From the NCBI RefSeq assembly GCF_019977395.1, contig NZ_AP024660.1, forward strand, positions 4,588,001 to 4,652,000: DNA of 64,000 nt. The letters run 5' to 3'. The stretch comes from Arthrobacter sp. NicSoilC5 (GTDB lineage: Bacteria > Actinomycetota > Actinomycetes > Actinomycetales > Micrococcaceae). The notes under the pieces are model-generated. The model ran no database searches. It was not told where the DNA came from and worked only from the letters and a program-made list of their open reading frames with translations. Position 1 is the first letter of the stretch. Each line of letters begins with the position of its first letter. This document shows positions 15,502 to 25,364 of this stretch, in pieces. Both the position numbers and the translations under genes were made by a program.

Positions 15502-16119
15502 TTGACCGGACCACGAACACGGCGGTCCCGTGCCGGCACCCCCTCAACAGGGGTGCCGGACGGGTATGCAGTCCCTGACGACCCGCAGGCCGCGGACGCC
15601 GAACCGGACCCGTTTACGGTGGCGCAGGCAATCGTGTACCGGCAGCTGACGGCGGCGCCTAAGAGCAGGCTGCAGCTTGCCCGGAAACTGGCCGAACGGA
15701 ACATCCCGGAGCACGTCGCCGAGGCCGTACTGGACAAGTTCCAGGAAGTCCGGCTGATTAACGATGCAGAATTCGCTGACATGTGGGTCAGGAGCCGCGC
15801 CCAGTCCCGCAAGCTTGCCAAGGGCGCGCTGAGGCGTGAGCTCGCTGAGAAAGGCATCGACCAGGAGACAGCGGCTTCAGCGCTGGAACAACTGACTGAC
15901 GCCGACGAGGAGGCCGCTGCGCGCGCCCTGGTTGAGCGCAAGCTCCGGCCCGGGACGGACCTGTCCGGTCCCGGGGAACGGGACAAAGCAGTGCGGCGCC
16001 TGGCGTCCATGCTGGCAAGAAAGGGTTACCAGCCCTCGCAGGCGTTCCGGATCGTCAACGATGTCCTCGATTCCCAGCAGGACCCCGACAGCGGGATCCT
16101 CCAAAGCCGGTACCCTTAA
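15502..16119 (+). CDS. recX: Regulatory protein RecX
   Basis: A 205-residue RecA modulator. The repeated three-helix RecX units are visible: YRQLTAAPKSRLQLARKLAERN, VRLINDAEFADMWVRSRAQSRKLAKGALRRELAEKG and RLASMLARKGYQPSQAFRIVND. The apparent start is TTG 15502, three bases after the recA stop, so expression should follow recA under SOS control. The ~35-residue N-terminal extension is not conserved, so a slightly later start is possible. Confidence 0.88.
   Translation: MTGPRTRRSRAGTPSTGVPDGYAVPDDPQAADAEPDPFTVAQAIVYRQLTAAPKSRLQLARKLAERNIPEHVAEAVLDKFQEVRLINDAEFADMWVRSRAQSRKLAKGALRRELAEKGIDQETAASALEQLTDADEEAAARALVERKLRPGTDLSGPGERDKAVRRLASMLARKGYQPSQAFRIVNDVLDSQQDPDSGILQSRYP
16111..16116 (+). 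promoter_or_regulatory. -10 element (TACCCT) for leaderless miaB
   Basis: TACCCT lies inside the last codons of recX, 6 bases before GTG 16123, giving miaB-miaA a promoter separate from the SOS-controlled recA-recX. Confidence 0.5.
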
Positions 16120-16122
16120 CGG

Positions 16123-17679
16123 GTGAGTTTGACCATTCCTTCCCCCCAATCCGGCGCCACCCCTTCCGTCGACGCAGGGACGGTCCCGCAAACCGGAGCC
16201 CTGCCCCGCACCTACCAGGTGCGAACCTTCGGCTGCCAGATGAACGTCCACGACTCGGAACGGATGTCTGGCCTGCTCGAGGCCGCGGGCTACGTCCCGG
16301 CGGAGGGCGAGCATGCCGACGTGGTGGTGTTCAACACCTGTGCGGTCCGGGAAAACGCGGACAACAAGCTCTACGGCAACCTGGGCATCCTGGCCCCCGT
16401 GAAGGCGGCCAACCCCGGCATGCAGATCGCCGTGGGCGGTTGCCTGGCACAAAAGGACCGCGAGACGATCCTCAAGAAGGCGCCGTGGGTGGACGCAGTC
16501 TTCGGTACCCACAACGTCGGTGCCCTTCCCGCCCTCCTGGACCGGGCGCGGCACAACAACGAAGCGCAGCTGGAGATCCTGGAATCCCTGGACGTCTTCC
16601 CGTCAACGTTGCCCACCAAACGTGACTCTGTCTACTCGGGCTGGGTGTCCATCTCCGTGGGCTGCAATAACACCTGCACCTTCTGCATCGTGCCCGCCCT
16701 CCGCGGCAAGGAAAAGGACCGCCGGCCCGGAGAGATCCTCGCCGAGATCCAGGCACTCGTGGACGATGGCGCCATTGAAGTCACCCTGCTCGGCCAGAAC
16801 GTCAACTCCTACGGGGTGGAATTCGGGGACCGGCAGGCATTCTCCAAGCTCCTGCGTGCCTGCGGAGAGATCGAGGGGCTCGAACGCGTCCGGTTCACCA
16901 GCCCGCACCCCGCCGCCTTCACGGATGACGTCATTGACGCCATGGCAGAGACGCCGAATGTGATGCCGCAGCTGCACATGCCGCTCCAGTCCGGGTCGGA
17001 CAGCATCCTCCGGGCCATGAAGCGTTCCTACCGGTCCACCAAGTTCCTGGGCATCCTGGACAAGGTCCGCGAAAGGATCCCGCACGCCGCCATTTCCACC
17101 GACATCATCGTGGGCTTCCCGGGTGAAACGGAGGAAGACTTCCAGGCCACCCTGGACGTGGTGGAAAAGTCCCGCTTCGCCACCGCCTTCACGTTCCAGT
17201 ATTCAAAGCGTCCCGGCACGCCCGCGGCCGACCTGCCCGACCAGCTCCCCAAAGCCGTGGTCCAGGAACGCTTCGAACGCCTGACCGCGCTGCAGGACCG
17301 CATCGCCGCGGAGGAAAACCGGAAGCAGCTTGGCCGCCGGCTCGAAGTCATGGTGACCGCACAGTCCGGGCGGAAGTCTGAGGAAACCCACCGGCTGTCC
17401 GGCCGGTCGCAGGACCAGCGCCTCGTCCATTTCTCGGTCCCGGAGGGTGCACCTGCCCCGAGGCCGGGGGACCTCGTCACCGTCACCATTACCGAGGCCG
17501 CGGCTTTCCACCTGGTCGCCGACCCCACGCCTGAGGACTACACCCTTCGCCGTTCACGGGCAGGGGACGCGTGGGACAGATCCCAGGCCAACTCCTGCGG
17601 CGCGCCGGTCCCCGGTTCCGGAGAGGCACGTAAGGGCGTCTCCCTCGGCATGCCCTCACTGCCGCTGCGCACCCGCTGA
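16123..17679 (+). CDS. miaB: tRNA-2-methylthio-N6-dimethylallyladenosine synthase MiaB
   Basis: Radical SAM methylthiotransferase that modifies A37 of tRNAs reading U-starting codons, acting after MiaA. The N-terminal UPF0004 cluster cysteines are C38, C73 and C107; the radical SAM motif CNNTCTFC gives C181, C185 and C188. A C-terminal TRAM domain follows (about 400-465). The 518 residues include a ~28-residue N-terminal and a ~50-residue C-terminal extension beyond the conserved core. GTG 16123 is set by the -10 element. miaA follows after 3 bases, so both steps of the modification are in one operon. Confidence 0.95.
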   Translation: MSLTIPSPQSGATPSVDAGTVPQTGALPRTYQVRTFGCQMNVHDSERMSGLLEAAGYVPAEGEHADVVVFNTCAVRENADNKLYGNLGILAPVKAANPGMQIAVGGCLAQKDRETILKKAPWVDAVFGTHNVGALPALLDRARHNNEAQLEILESLDVFPSTLPTKRDSVYSGWVSISVGCNNTCTFCIVPALRGKEKDRRPGEILAEIQALVDDGAIEVTLLGQNVNSYGVEFGDRQAFSKLLRACGEIEGLERVRFTSPHPAAFTDDVIDAMAETPNVMPQLHMPLQSGSDSILRAMKRSYRSTKFLGILDKVRERIPHAAISTDIIVGFPGETEEDFQATLDVVEKSRFATAFTFQYSKRPGTPAADLPDQLPKAVVQERFERLTALQDRIAAEENRKQLGRRLEVMVTAQSGRKSEETHRLSGRSQDQRLVHFSVPEGAPAPRPGDLVTVTITEAAAFHLVADPTPEDYTLRRSRAGDAWDRSQANSCGAPVPGSGEARKGVSLGMPSLPLRTR

Positions 17680-17682
17680 CAG

Positions 17683-18579
17683 GTGGCTGCTCCGCCCGTC
17701 ATCGCCGTCGTCGGTCCCACCGGCTCCGGAAAGTCCGACCTTGCCGTCAACCTTGCCCTCGAACTGGACGGCGAGGTCATTAACGCCGATGCCATGCAGT
17801 TCTACCGCGGCATGGACATCGGCACCGCCAAAATCACGGTGGCCGAGCGCAGGGGAGTGCCGCACCACCTCCTCGACATCCTGGACGTGACCCAGGAAGC
17901 CAGTGTTTCCGACTTCCAGGCCCAGGCGCGCGAAACCATCGACGACATCCATGGGCGCGGCAAGCGCGCCATCCTGGCAGGCGGCTCCGGGCTGTACGTC
18001 CGGGCCGCCCTGGACGTCCTGGAATTCCCGGGGACCGACCCTGCGCTGCGTGCCCGGCTTGAAGCGGAGCACGCGGAAGTCGGCACAGGTGAACTCCTGG
18101 CCAGGCTCGGGAGGGTGGATCCCACCTCCGCTGCCCGGGTGTCCGATGCACGGCGCATCATCCGCGCGCTGGAGGTCCACGAACTTACCGGGCGCCCCTT
18201 CAGCTCCTACATGCCGCGGAGGGAGTACCACCAGCCCGCCGTCCAGGTGGGCCTCGGCGTGGACCGCGAGGTTTTGCGGGACCGGCTGGCAGCCCGCGTG
18301 CACCGGATGGTGGACTCCGGCCTGCTGGAGGAGGTCCGGATGCTCGATGCCAACGGCCTGCGCCGCGGCAAGACCGCGTCCCGTGCCCTGGGCTATGCAC
18401 AGTTCCTGCGGGTCCTCGATGGCGCCTCCACCGTCGAGGCTGCCGCGGAGGAAACCATCGTGGCCACCCGCCAGTTTGCCCGGCGCCAGTTGACCTGGTT
18501 CCGCGCCGATCCCCGCATCACGTGGCTGGACTGGCAGGATCCGGAGCTCGTTGGCAAGGCAGCGGAGTTGTGCCGGTAG
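17683..18579 (+). CDS. miaA: tRNA dimethylallyltransferase MiaA
   Basis: Transfers dimethylallyl to N6 of A37 in tRNA, the substrate-forming step for Mia[18 protein letters not shown] (about 9-25) is the P-loop, followed by [18 protein letters not shown] (active-site aspartate and threonine), [10 protein letters not shown] and [12 protein letters not shown]. The 298-residue length is normal. The GTG start 3 bases after the miaB stop indicates coupling. An independent dapF promoter lies just beyond its 3' end. Confidence 0.95.
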   Translation: MAAPPVIAVVGPTGSGKSDLAVNLALELDGEVINADAMQFYRGMDIGTAKITVAERRGVPHHLLDILDVTQEASVSDFQAQARETIDDIHGRGKRAILAGGSGLYVRAALDVLEFPGTDPALRARLEAEHAEVGTGELLARLGRVDPTSAARVSDARRIIRALEVHELTGRPFSSYMPRREYHQPAVQVGLGVDREVLRDRLAARVHRMVDSGLLEEVRMLDANGLRRGKTASRALGYAQFLRVLDGASTVEAAAEETIVATRQFARRQLTWFRADPRITWLDWQDPELVGKAAELCR

Positions 18580-18610
18580 CTGCGGTTTCAGGACCGGCAG
18601 CATCCGCCGC

Positions 18611-18616
18611 TACGCT
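18611..18616 (+). promoter_or_regulatory. -10 element (TACGCT) for leaderless dapF
   Basis: TACGCT is followed by 7 bases and ATG 18624; no Shine-Dalgarno is present. Confidence 0.5.
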
Positions 18617-18623
18617 TGGGATC

Positions 18624-19568
18624 ATGAATGCTACCCCCGCAGAAACCATCGGGCCCGCCCTGCGCACACTGAGCGGGCTCCGCTTTTCCAAGGGGCACGG
18701 CACCGGCAACGACTTCGTCCTGGTGGCGGACCCCGAGGGGACGCACGTGATCGGTGCCGACCAGGCCGCCGCCCTGTGCGACCGGCACCGTGGCATCGGG
18801 GCCGATGGCTTGATCAGGGCCGTCCCGTCCCGCTTCCTGCCGGAGGGCCGCGAACTGCTCGTGGGCACCCCGGACGCGGAATGGTTCATGGATTACCGCA
18901 ACGCCGACGGCTCCCTGTCCGAGATGTGCGGCAACGGGGTCAGGGTCTTCGTCCACTTCCTGCGGACCGAGGGCCTGATCGACCTGCCCGACGGCGGATC
19001 GCTCACCATCGGCACGCGGGGCGGTGTGAAGACCGTGGTCCGGACCGGAGACGGCTACGCGGTGGACATGGGACCCTGGGAGTTCATTTTCCCCGGGGAA
19101 GCCAGCGCCAAGGCCATGGATTCCCTTGTCACCGCCGACGGGCTGGAGGTTCCCCGGCCGGCACTCTCCGTGAGCATGGGCAACCCGCATACGGTGGTGG
19201 CCCTCGCTGAACTTGCGGAGCTCGCGGGCACCCGGCTGTTCACCGCTCCGAAGGTCGACCCGGTACCCGCGAACGGGACCAACGTGGAATTCGTGGTGCC
19301 GGCAGAACCGCTGGTCCATGACGGCGTCGGCTCCGTAACCATGCGGGTGCACGAGCGCGGCGTGGGGGAGACCCAGTCCTGCGGGACGGGCGCCTGTGCT
19401 GCCGCCGTCGCCACCAGGCATTGGGCCGGGGCGGAAGCCCCCGACGCCTGGCAGGTCCACGTTCCGGGAGGAGTGGTGGGCGTGAAGTTCTTCGCCGGCC
19501 CCGGTGGCCACGAGCATGTGGAGCTCAGCGGTCCCGCCGTCATTGTGGCGAGTGGGACGCTTTCCTGA
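18624..19568 (+). CDS. dapF: Diaminopimelate epimerase DapF
   Basis: Cofactor-free epimerase converting LL- to meso-diaminopimelate for peptidoglycan and lysine. Both catalytic cysteines are present: [11 protein letters not shown] (about residue 102) and [12 protein letters not shown] (about 253). The N-terminal [13 protein letters not shown] and NPHTVV strands complete the fold. The 314-residue length is slightly above average because of a short N-terminal extension. Its 3' end overlaps the convergent methyltransferase gene by 29 bases. Confidence 0.95.
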   Translation: MNATPAETIGPALRTLSGLRFSKGHGTGNDFVLVADPEGTHVIGADQAAALCDRHRGIGADGLIRAVPSRFLPEGRELLVGTPDAEWFMDYRNADGSLSEMCGNGVRVFVHFLRTEGLIDLPDGGSLTIGTRGGVKTVVRTGDGYAVDMGPWEFIFPGEASAKAMDSLVTADGLEVPRPALSVSMGNPHTVVALAELAELAGTRLFTAPKVDPVPANGTNVEFVVPAEPLVHDGVGSVTMRVHERGVGETQSCGTGACAAAVATRHWAGAEAPDAWQVHVPGGVVGVKFFAGPGGHEHVELSGPAVIVASGTLS

Positions 19569-20163
19569 CCTTCAGGATCCGGAAGGACTTGGACGTCGAT
19601 TCGCGGGTCACGGTGAAGGAACTGTCCAGTTCGGCGGCCAGCCAGCGCTGAAGGGAATCAGAGCCAAGGTTCTTCTGCACCACCAGCCACGCGGTGCCGC
19701 CCTCCGCCAGGCGCGGCAGCCACAGCTTGAGCAGGGCATGCAGTTCGTCCTTGCCGATCCTGATGGGAGGGTTGGACCAGATTGTGTCGAAGCGGATGCC
19801 GGGATCCACGGCCTGGGGCGTGCTGGCGACGACATTGGACAGTCCCAGCGCGGCGGCGTTCTCGTTGGTCAGGGTGATGCAGCGTTCGTTGACATCCACG
19901 GCGTAGACCTTTGATTCGGGGGCCAGCAGAGCCATAGTGAGCGCCACCGGACCCCAGCCGCACCCGATATCCAGGAGATTGCCCTCGGGATTCGGGGCCG
20001 GAACTTCGGCGAGGAGCACCGCGGTGCCCTTGTCGATTCCGTCGGGGCTGAAGATGCCCGTGGAGGTCTGGAGCCGTCGCGTCTCACCGGCCAATTCCAC
20101 CGTCAAAGGCTTCCGGGTAAAGGGGCCGGCAGGGGACGTGCTGAAATAGTGTGCGGACTCCAT
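19540..20163 (-). CDS. Class I SAM-dependent methyltransferase, RsmC-like
   Basis: A 207-residue protein equivalent to the catalytic half of Rsm[18 protein letters not shown] is the SAM-binding motif [21 protein letters not shown] is motif II, and [13 protein letters not shown] is the NPP[IF] motif IV of N-methyltransferases acting on guanine in rRNA. The beginning, [11 protein letters not shown], is the usual start of these short actinobacterial homologues, hence ATG 20163. It is convergent with dapF and divergent from hflX. The substrate (probably 16S rRNA G1207 or a similar site) is inferred only. Confidence 0.88.
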   Translation of the reverse strand: MESAHYFSTSPAGPFTRKPLTVELAGETRRLQTSTGIFSPDGIDKGTAVLLAEVPAPNPEGNLLDIGCGWGPVALTMALLAPESKVYAVDVNERCITLTNENAAALGLSNVVASTPQAVDPGIRFDTIWSNPPIRIGKDELHALLKLWLPRLAEGGTAWLVVQKNLGSDSLQRWLAAELDSSFTVTRESTSKSFRILKVRKASHSPQ

Positions 20164-20222
20164 AACTGGCCAGAGTAGTTCCCCCTGCAGCGTAATGGGA
20201 AACCGGCGTGAAGGCCCTCTGG

Positions 20223-20228
20223 TACGCT
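20223..20228 (+). promoter_or_regulatory. -10 element (TACGCT) before the hflX leader ORF
   Basis: TACGCT ends 7 bases before ATG 20236, the spacing seen at the leaderless promoters in this window. Transcription would start at the six-codon uORF, 364 bases before the main hflX start. Confidence 0.5.
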
Positions 20229-20235
20229 GGAAGGC

Positions 20236-20256
20236 ATGTTCCTGATCTTCGAGTAG
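20236..20256 (+). CDS. Six-codon upstream ORF in the hflX leader (MFLIFE)
   Basis: ATG TTC CTG ATC TTC GAG TAG begins exactly where a leaderless transcript from the TACGCT element would start. hflX encodes a ribosome-rescue GTPase, and in several bacteria such genes are controlled by short uORFs that sense stalled ribosomes. A leader peptide that couples ribosome stalling to readthrough into hflX is therefore plausible. It is too short for homology, so the call rests on position and the promoter fit. Confidence 0.4.
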   Translation: MFLIFE

Positions 20257-20599
20257 CCGGTACGGGCCATGCCCGTCCGCAGCCTGTCCTCCAGCGACAG
20301 TCCGTCCCGCAGCGACGCAGGTTTCCATGCCTTCCGCTTTGTGCACCGGCCAGACCGTTCCGTCTGAGCCGGACGCCGGACAATACTCGAAAGTCAGCCC
20401 GTTGCTGCACTTCCTGCCATTCTCCGGCCTCTTCCAGCCCTGCCGCCGTCGTGAGGCGGCATTCGAGCCCCGGCATTGCAGCCGGCGGCGAAACAACCAG
20501 GAGAACTGCATGACCGCAGGCCGTCAGCCCAGCGCGAATACTTTCCAACTTCCACCCAATCAGCACTATTCTGGAACTGCCGAATCTTCAAAGGAGACC
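20257..20599 (+). promoter_or_regulatory. Long structured leader of hflX
   Basis: This 343-base stretch separates the uORF from hflX. It contains hairpins ACGGGC-CAT-GCCCGT (20262-20276), CTGTC/GACAG (20285-20301) and GCCGCC/GGCGGC (20442-20460). An AGGAGA with in-frame ATG 20510 could give a 30-residue longer HflX. A TATTCT (20567-20572) could be a second -10 element close to the gene. The layout allows attenuation plus a basal promoter. Confidence 0.4.
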
Positions 20600-22177
20600 A
20601 TGACCAGCCAGCCCAATACCGGTTCCGATCCAGCCGCCCAGGACATGAGTCCGCAGGAGATCCAGGCTGTCATCGACCGGATCCTCGCCAAGGACGTACC
20701 GGCCAGAAACGTCAGCACGCCCGGTGGTGAAGGCGGCAGTGGAAAAGCGGTGCTTGGCAAGGCGCAGGCCATTTCCCGCCTTGACGAAGAACACTCAACG
20801 TACGACGGCGACCAGCAGGACCTCGAGGAACGGCGCGCGCTGCGCCGGCGGGCAGGCCTGTCCACCGAACTCGAAGACGTCACCGAGGTCGAATACCGGC
20901 AGCTGCGCCTGGAACGCGTCGTCCTCGCCGGGCTCTGGTCCGAAGGAACGCTTGCCGACGCCGAAAACTCGTTGCGTGAGCTCGCTGCCCTCGCCGAGAC
21001 CGCCGGTTCGGAGGTCCTCGACGGGTTGGTGCAGCGCCGCGACAAACCAGACCCCGGGACGTTCCTGGGGTCCGGCAAGGCCCAGGAGCTGAAGGACATC
21101 GTCATGGCCACCGGCGCGGACACCGTGGTGGTGGACGCCGAACTGGCACCTTCCCAGCGCCGCGGCCTTGAGGACATCGTCAAGGTCAAGGTCATCGACC
21201 GCACGGCCCTGATCCTGGACATCTTCGCGCAGCATGCCAAGAGCCGCGAAGGCAAGGCCCAGGTGGAACTGGCACAGCTGGAATACCTCCTTCCCCGCCT
21301 GCGCGGCTGGGGCGAGTCGATGTCCCGCCAGGCCGGTGGCCAGGTGGGCGGCGCTGCTGCCGGCATGGGCTCGCGTGGTCCCGGTGAGACCAAGATCGAA
21401 CTGGACCGGCGCCGGATCCGTACCCGCATGGCAAAGCTGCGGCGCGAAATTGCCGCCATGAAGCCGGCCCGCGAGACCAAACGGGCCAACCGCCGTCGTA
21501 ACGAAGTGCCCTCCGTGGCAATCGCCGGGTACACCAACGCCGGCAAGTCCTCGCTGCTGAACAGGCTCACGGACGCAGGTGTCCTCGTGGAGAACGCGCT
21601 GTTCGCCACGCTGGATCCCACCGTCCGCAAGGCCGAAACCGCTGACGGCCTGGGGTACACCCTGGCCGACACCGTCGGATTCGTCCGTTCGCTGCCCACC
21701 CAGTTGGTGGAAGCCTTCCGTTCCACCCTGGAAGAGGTCGCCGACTCGGACCTGATCCTGCACGTGGTGGACGTTTCGCACCCTGACCCCGAAGGGCAGA
21801 TCGCAGCGGTCCGGAAGGTCTTCAGCGAAGTCGATGCCCGCAAGGTGCCGGAAATCATCGTCCTGAACAAGGCCGATGCAGCCGACCCCTTCGTGGTGGA
21901 ACGGCTGAAGCAGCGCGAGCCGCGGCACGTGGTGGTCTCCGCCCGGACGGGGGAGGGCATTCCGGAACTCCTAATGGCCATCAGTGAGTCCATTCCCCGG
22001 CCATCGGTCAAGATGGAGCTGCTCATTCCGTACGACCGCGGGGACCTGCTCAGCAAGCTCCACGAGTCCGACGCCGAAATCCTCAGCCTGGACCACGTTG
22101 AGGCAGGCACCAGGGCTGCCGTGATGGTCCGGGAGGGCCTCGCGTCTGAACTGGAACCATTCGTCGTCAATGACTGA
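20600..22177 (+). CDS. hflX: GTPase HflX
   Basis: A 525-residue ribosome-associated GTPase that splits stalled or vacant ribosomes. The N-terminal HflX domain (about 100-300) contains GTFLGSGKAQEL, VVVDAELAPSQRRGLED and GRGPGETKIELDRR-like glycine-rich residues. The G domain has G1 GYTNAGKSS (310-318), G2/G3 TLDPT and DTVGFV, and G4 NKAD. ATG 20600 has a perfect AAAGGAGA ribosome-binding site; an in-frame ATG at 20510 with AGGAGA is the alternative. The stop overlaps the start of the next gene by 8 bases. In relatives hflX contributes to macrolide/lincosamide tolerance. Confidence 0.93.
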   Translation: MTSQPNTGSDPAAQDMSPQEIQAVIDRILAKDVPARNVSTPGGEGGSGKAVLGKAQAISRLDEEHSTYDGDQQDLEERRALRRRAGLSTELEDVTEVEYRQLRLERVVLAGLWSEGTLADAENSLRELAALAETAGSEVLDGLVQRRDKPDPGTFLGSGKAQELKDIVMATGADTVVVDAELAPSQRRGLEDIVKVKVIDRTALILDIFAQHAKSREGKAQVELAQLEYLLPRLRGWGESMSRQAGGQVGGAAAGMGSRGPGETKIELDRRRIRTRMAKLRREIAAMKPARETKRANRRRNEVPSVAIAGYTNAGKSSLLNRLTDAGVLVENALFATLDPTVRKAETADGLGYTLADTVGFVRSLPTQLVEAFRSTLEEVADSDLILHVVDVSHPDPEGQIAAVRKVFSEVDARKVPEIIVLNKADAADPFVVERLKQREPRHVVVSARTGEGIPELLMAISESIPRPSVKMELLIPYDRGDLLSKLHESDAEILSLDHVEAGTRAAVMVREGLASELEPFVVND

Positions 22178-24227
22178 CCCCGCGGCCGGCGAAGCTGCGC
22201 AGACGGCGGGCGAGCAGTTCGTTATTGAACTGCTCGACCGCGCCGTCGCCGGCATGGGCGGACAAAGCCGCACCGGACAACACGAAATGGCCCGCCAGGT
22301 GGCCCGGGCCATCGAAACGGGCAACCACTTGTTGGTCCAGGCAGGCACCGGCACCGGCAAATCGCTCGCCTACCTGGTGCCGCTTATCGCCCATGCCCTG
22401 GAAAGCAACAAGCCGGCCCTGGTGTCCACGGCCACGCTGGCATTGCAGACCCAGATTGTGGGCAGGGACCTGCCCCGGCTCCTGAAGAACATCACGCCGG
22501 CACTGGACCGGCCGGTCAAGGTTGCCCTGGTCAAGGGGCGGTCCAACTACGTTTGCCGCCACAAGCTTGAAGGCGGGTTCCCGTCAGAGGAACCCTCGGA
22601 AGGTCAGCTCTTCTCCCTGGGAGAGGACACCAGCGTTCCACATTTCGCTGCTTCCGTGGGCGGACCATCGTCGCAGCTTGGCAAGGAAGTGGTGCGGCTC
22701 CGCGAATGGGCTGAAAAGACAGCCACCGGCGACAGGGACGAGCTCCTGCCGGGTGTGACCGACCGTGCCTGGCGCCAGGTTTCCGTGACCTCGATGGAAT
22801 GCCTGGGGGCACAGAAATGCCCAATGGCCGCCGAATGCTTCAGCGAACTCGCCCGCCAGGACGCAGCCGACGCCGATGTGGTGGTGACCAACCACGCCAT
22901 GCTGGCCGTCAGCGCGTTCGAGGGACTCGCGGTCCTGCCCGAATACGACGTCGTGGTGGTGGACGAAGCGCACGAACTGCAGGACCGGGTCACTGGCGCC
23001 GTGTCCGGACAGTTGTCCGTGGCCATGGTCCACGCTGCCGCTTCGGGTGCCCGGAAACATACCGCCATCACCGTTGATGCCCTGAACGCCGCAGCTGCCA
23101 ACCTGGAGCTGGCTCTTGCCGGCGCGCCGAACGGTCTGCTTCCCAACGGGCTGAATGATGAACAGCTCGACTGCGTGGACCAATTGCGTGAAGCGTGCCG
23201 CGCCGCGTTGTCCGATTCCAAAGGGGACAGCAACACCACAGCCGACGGCGGGCGGCAGCTGGCGCGTTCCCGGCTGATGCTCATCCTGGAACTCTGCGAA
23301 AGGCTCATTGCTGCACGCGAGAACCGCGAAGTGGTGTGGTTTTCCCGCGCCAGCACCTTCGACCCCGGCCAGGGATACTCACCGCCCGATGACAGTGCAC
23401 CGGTGCTGATTAACATAGCCCCGCTGTCCGTCGCCGGCAGGCTGCGGGAGGGGCTTTTTGCGGACCATACCGTCGTGCTGACCTCTGCCACCCTGGCCAT
23501 TGGCTCCGCCTTTGAACCGGCGGCCGGGGGACTGGGCCTGGTAGGCGACGGAGCCCCCAGCTGGACGGGCGTGGATGTTGGCTCGCCCTTCGACTATCCC
23601 AAACAGGGCATCCTCTACGTCGCCGGCCACCTGCCCAAGCCCGGCCGCGGCGTGTCACCGGAAGCGCTGTCAGAACTCGAAGCACTCATCAAGGCATCCG
23701 GTGGGGGCGCCCTGTGCCTGTTCTCCTCGCGTCGGGCCGCCGAAGAGGCCGCCGATGCCCTCCGGCCCAAGCTCAATATGACTGTTCTCTGCCAGGGCGA
23801 GTCGACCATGACCGCCCTGGTGAAGCAATTCGCCGACGAACCGGACACCTGCCTCTTCGGAACCATGTCCCTGTGGCAGGGCGTCGACGTTCCCGGAGGA
23901 TCCTGCCGGCTGGTGGTGATAGACCGCATCCCCTTCCCGCGGCCGGACGATCCCCTGATGACGGCGCGTTCGCGTGCCGTGGCGCAGGCAGGGGGAAACG
24001 GCTTCATGTCCGTTTCCGCCACCCACGCGGCCATCCGGCTTGCGCAGGGCGCCGGCCGCCTGATCAGGTCTACCGGGGACAAAGGGGTGGTGGCTGTCCT
24101 GGACTCACGGCTGGCCACCGAACGCTATGCGGGATTCCTGCGCGGGGCGCTGCCCCCGTTCTGGGCCACCACCGATCGCGCCAAGGCGCTGGCTGCGCTC
24201 ACCCGGCTTGGTGCAGACGCTTCCTGA
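22170..24227 (+). CDS. DinG-like ATP-dependent DNA helicase
   Basis: A 685-residue XPD/DinG-type superfamily 2 helicase. Walker A is QAGTGTGKSLAY (about residue 58), the DEAH box is VVVVDEAHELQD (about 264), and four iron-sulphur cysteines are visible: one in SNYVCRHK (~129) and three in ECLGAQKCPMAAEC (~211-223). Motif VI is QGAGRLIRS. Such helicases resolve R-loops and structured DNA. Its ATG lies inside the hflX end, so the two are probably co-transcribed, and it converges on lexA with a shared terminator. I see no LexA box of its own. Confidence 0.9.
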   Translation: MTDPAAGEAAQTAGEQFVIELLDRAVAGMGGQSRTGQHEMARQVARAIETGNHLLVQAGTGTGKSLAYLVPLIAHALESNKPALVSTATLALQTQIVGRDLPRLLKNITPALDRPVKVALVKGRSNYVCRHKLEGGFPSEEPSEGQLFSLGEDTSVPHFAASVGGPSSQLGKEVVRLREWAEKTATGDRDELLPGVTDRAWRQVSVTSMECLGAQKCPMAAECFSELARQDAADADVVVTNHAMLAVSAFEGLAVLPEYDVVVVDEAHELQDRVTGAVSGQLSVAMVHAAASGARKHTAITVDALNAAAANLELALAGAPNGLLPNGLNDEQLDCVDQLREACRAALSDSKGDSNTTADGGRQLARSRLMLILELCERLIAARENREVVWFSRASTFDPGQGYSPPDDSAPVLINIAPLSVAGRLREGLFADHTVVLTSATLAIGSAFEPAAGGLGLVGDGAPSWTGVDVGSPFDYPKQGILYVAGHLPKPGRGVSPEALSELEALIKASGGGALCLFSSRRAAEEAADALRPKLNMTVLCQGESTMTALVKQFADEPDTCLFGTMSLWQGVDVPGGSCRLVVIDRIPFPRPDDPLMTARSRAVAQAGGNGFMSVSATHAAIRLAQGAGRLIRSTGDKGVVAVLDSRLATERYAGFLRGALPPFWATTDRAKALAALTRLGADAS

Positions 24228-24241
24228 GAAACCGCCGGACA

Positions 24242-24268
24242 ACGCCTGCGCGGATGCCGCGCAGGCGT
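24242..24268. terminator. 12-bp perfect bidirectional terminator
   Basis: ACGCCTGCGCGG and CCGCGCAGGCGT pair around ATG, between the convergent helicase and lexA genes. Confidence 0.75.
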
Positions 24269-24275
24269 GCGCAGG

Positions 24276-25010
24276 CTAGAGCGAACGCAGGACTGAGACG
24301 ACCTTGCCCATGATGGTGGCGTGGTCGCCCAGGATTGGTTCGTACTGCGTGTTCTGGGGGAGCAGCCAGGTGTGTCCGTCGCGCTGGCGGAACGTCTTCA
24401 CGGTCGCCTCGTCGTCCAGCAGGGCAGCAACAATGTCCCCGTTGGCAGCGTCAGCCTGCCGCCGCACCACCACCCAGTCGCCGTCGCAAATGGCGGCGTC
24501 CACCATGGAGTCACCGGCCACCCTCAGCATGAAAAGTTCGCCCTGGCCCACCAGCTGGCGGGGCAGCGGCATGACGTCTTCCACGAGCTGTTCGGCGAGG
24601 ATGGGGCCGCCGGCGGCAATCCGGCCCACCAGCGGAACCATGGCCGTATCCAGCGCGGTGGGCAGTTCGGTGACCGTGGCGCCGCCGCCCGCAGCCTGCG
24701 GCGCAGGAGACGCGCCGGCGCCTTTGCCCCCGCCGTCGAGCGTGAGCGGCATCAGCACTTCCATGGCGCGCGGCCGCTTGGGGTCGCGGCGCAGGTAACC
24801 CAGCTTCTCCAACTGTGAGAGCTGGTGGGTCACGCTGGACAGGCTCGCAAGGCCGACGGTATCGCCGATCTCGCGCATGGAGGGCGGATAACCGTTCTCG
24901 TTGACCGAGCGCTGGATGGTTTCGAGGATCTTTTTCTGCCGTGGGGTCAGGCCCTTGGCTGTCCTCTTGGATTGCGGGGCGGTCCTGCCCCCGGCGGCTG
25001 CTGCTGCCAT
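24276..25010 (-). CDS. lexA: SOS repressor LexA
   Basis: A 244-residue repressor. The N-terminal winged helix (about 20-88) has [20 protein letters not shown], then [20 protein letters not shown]. The self-cleavage site is A133-G134 ([10 protein letters not shown]), and the catalytic pair is S168 (VAGDSMVDA) and K205 (EATVKTF). A Gly/Ala-rich linker of ~25 residues (about 92-115) is longer than in E. coli. ATG 25010 is used; an in-frame TTG at 25019 is the alternative. The gene is preceded by its own promoter covered by a LexA-like box and is divergent from a LysM gene. Confidence 0.96.
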   Translation of the reverse strand: MAAAAAGGRTAPQSKRTAKGLTPRQKKILETIQRSVNENGYPPSMREIGDTVGLASLSSVTHQLSQLEKLGYLRRDPKRPRAMEVLMPLTLDGGGKGAGASPAPQAAGGGATVTELPTALDTAMVPLVGRIAAGGPILAEQLVEDVMPLPRQLVGQGELFMLRVAGDSMVDAAICDGDWVVVRRQADAANGDIVAALLDDEATVKTFRQRDGHTWLLPQNTQYEPILGDHATIMGKVVSVLRSL

Positions 25011-25140
25011 ATTCGCCAATGCCTTTCGCTTGCCGCCGGATCTTCCGTGTGCCGCTGTTGCACAGTGCCGCCGGAAGGACTCCCACTGTCATTGTCAGAC
25101 CCTGCTGTTCAACTTCAGTGGTGGATGTTCTGTGGTTCCA

Positions 25141-25169
25141 AAACTAGGCCAGCCACATTGCTTTTTCAA
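25141..25169 (-). promoter_or_regulatory. lexA promoter (TTGAAA-17-TAGTTT)
   Basis: On the minus strand TTGAAA (25169-25164) and TAGTTT (25146-25141) are separated by 17 bases. The -35 overlaps the LexA-like box at 25166-25181, so autorepression is expected. The predicted leader is about 120 bases. Confidence 0.6.
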
Positions 25170-25181
25170 ACATTTGTTCTA
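25166..25181. promoter_or_regulatory. LexA box proximal to lexA
   Basis: TCAAACATTTGTTCTA has two mismatches from TCGAAC-N4-GTTCGA and overlaps the -35 of the lexA promoter. Confidence 0.6.
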
Positions 25182-25232
25182 GCGAGTCTCGACATTGTTC
25201 GTTGATAGGTGCTAAAACTTAACATGCAAAGT

Positions 25233-25248
25233 TCGAACATGTGTTCTA
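25233..25248. promoter_or_regulatory. LexA box proximal to the LysM gene
   Basis: TCGAACATGTGTTCTA has one mismatch from consensus. It lies 117 bases before the LysM gene. The 354-base region between lexA and that gene holds only these two boxes and promoter elements. Confidence 0.75.
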
Positions 25249-25364
25249 ACCAGCAGATGCCCCATTCGAATACGCGGCCGGGAGAAGTCACGGCGCGATA
25301 TGCGCGGCAAGGCAGCAGCGGGCGGACACCCGGGCAGCACGGCAAGTCCAGGAGGGCTTAGTTC

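Noticed and set aside
20510..20599. HflX starting at ATG 20510
   Set aside because: It has an AGGAGA, but the extra 30 residues are not family-like and ATG 20600 has a stronger AAAGGAGA. Kept only as an alternative.
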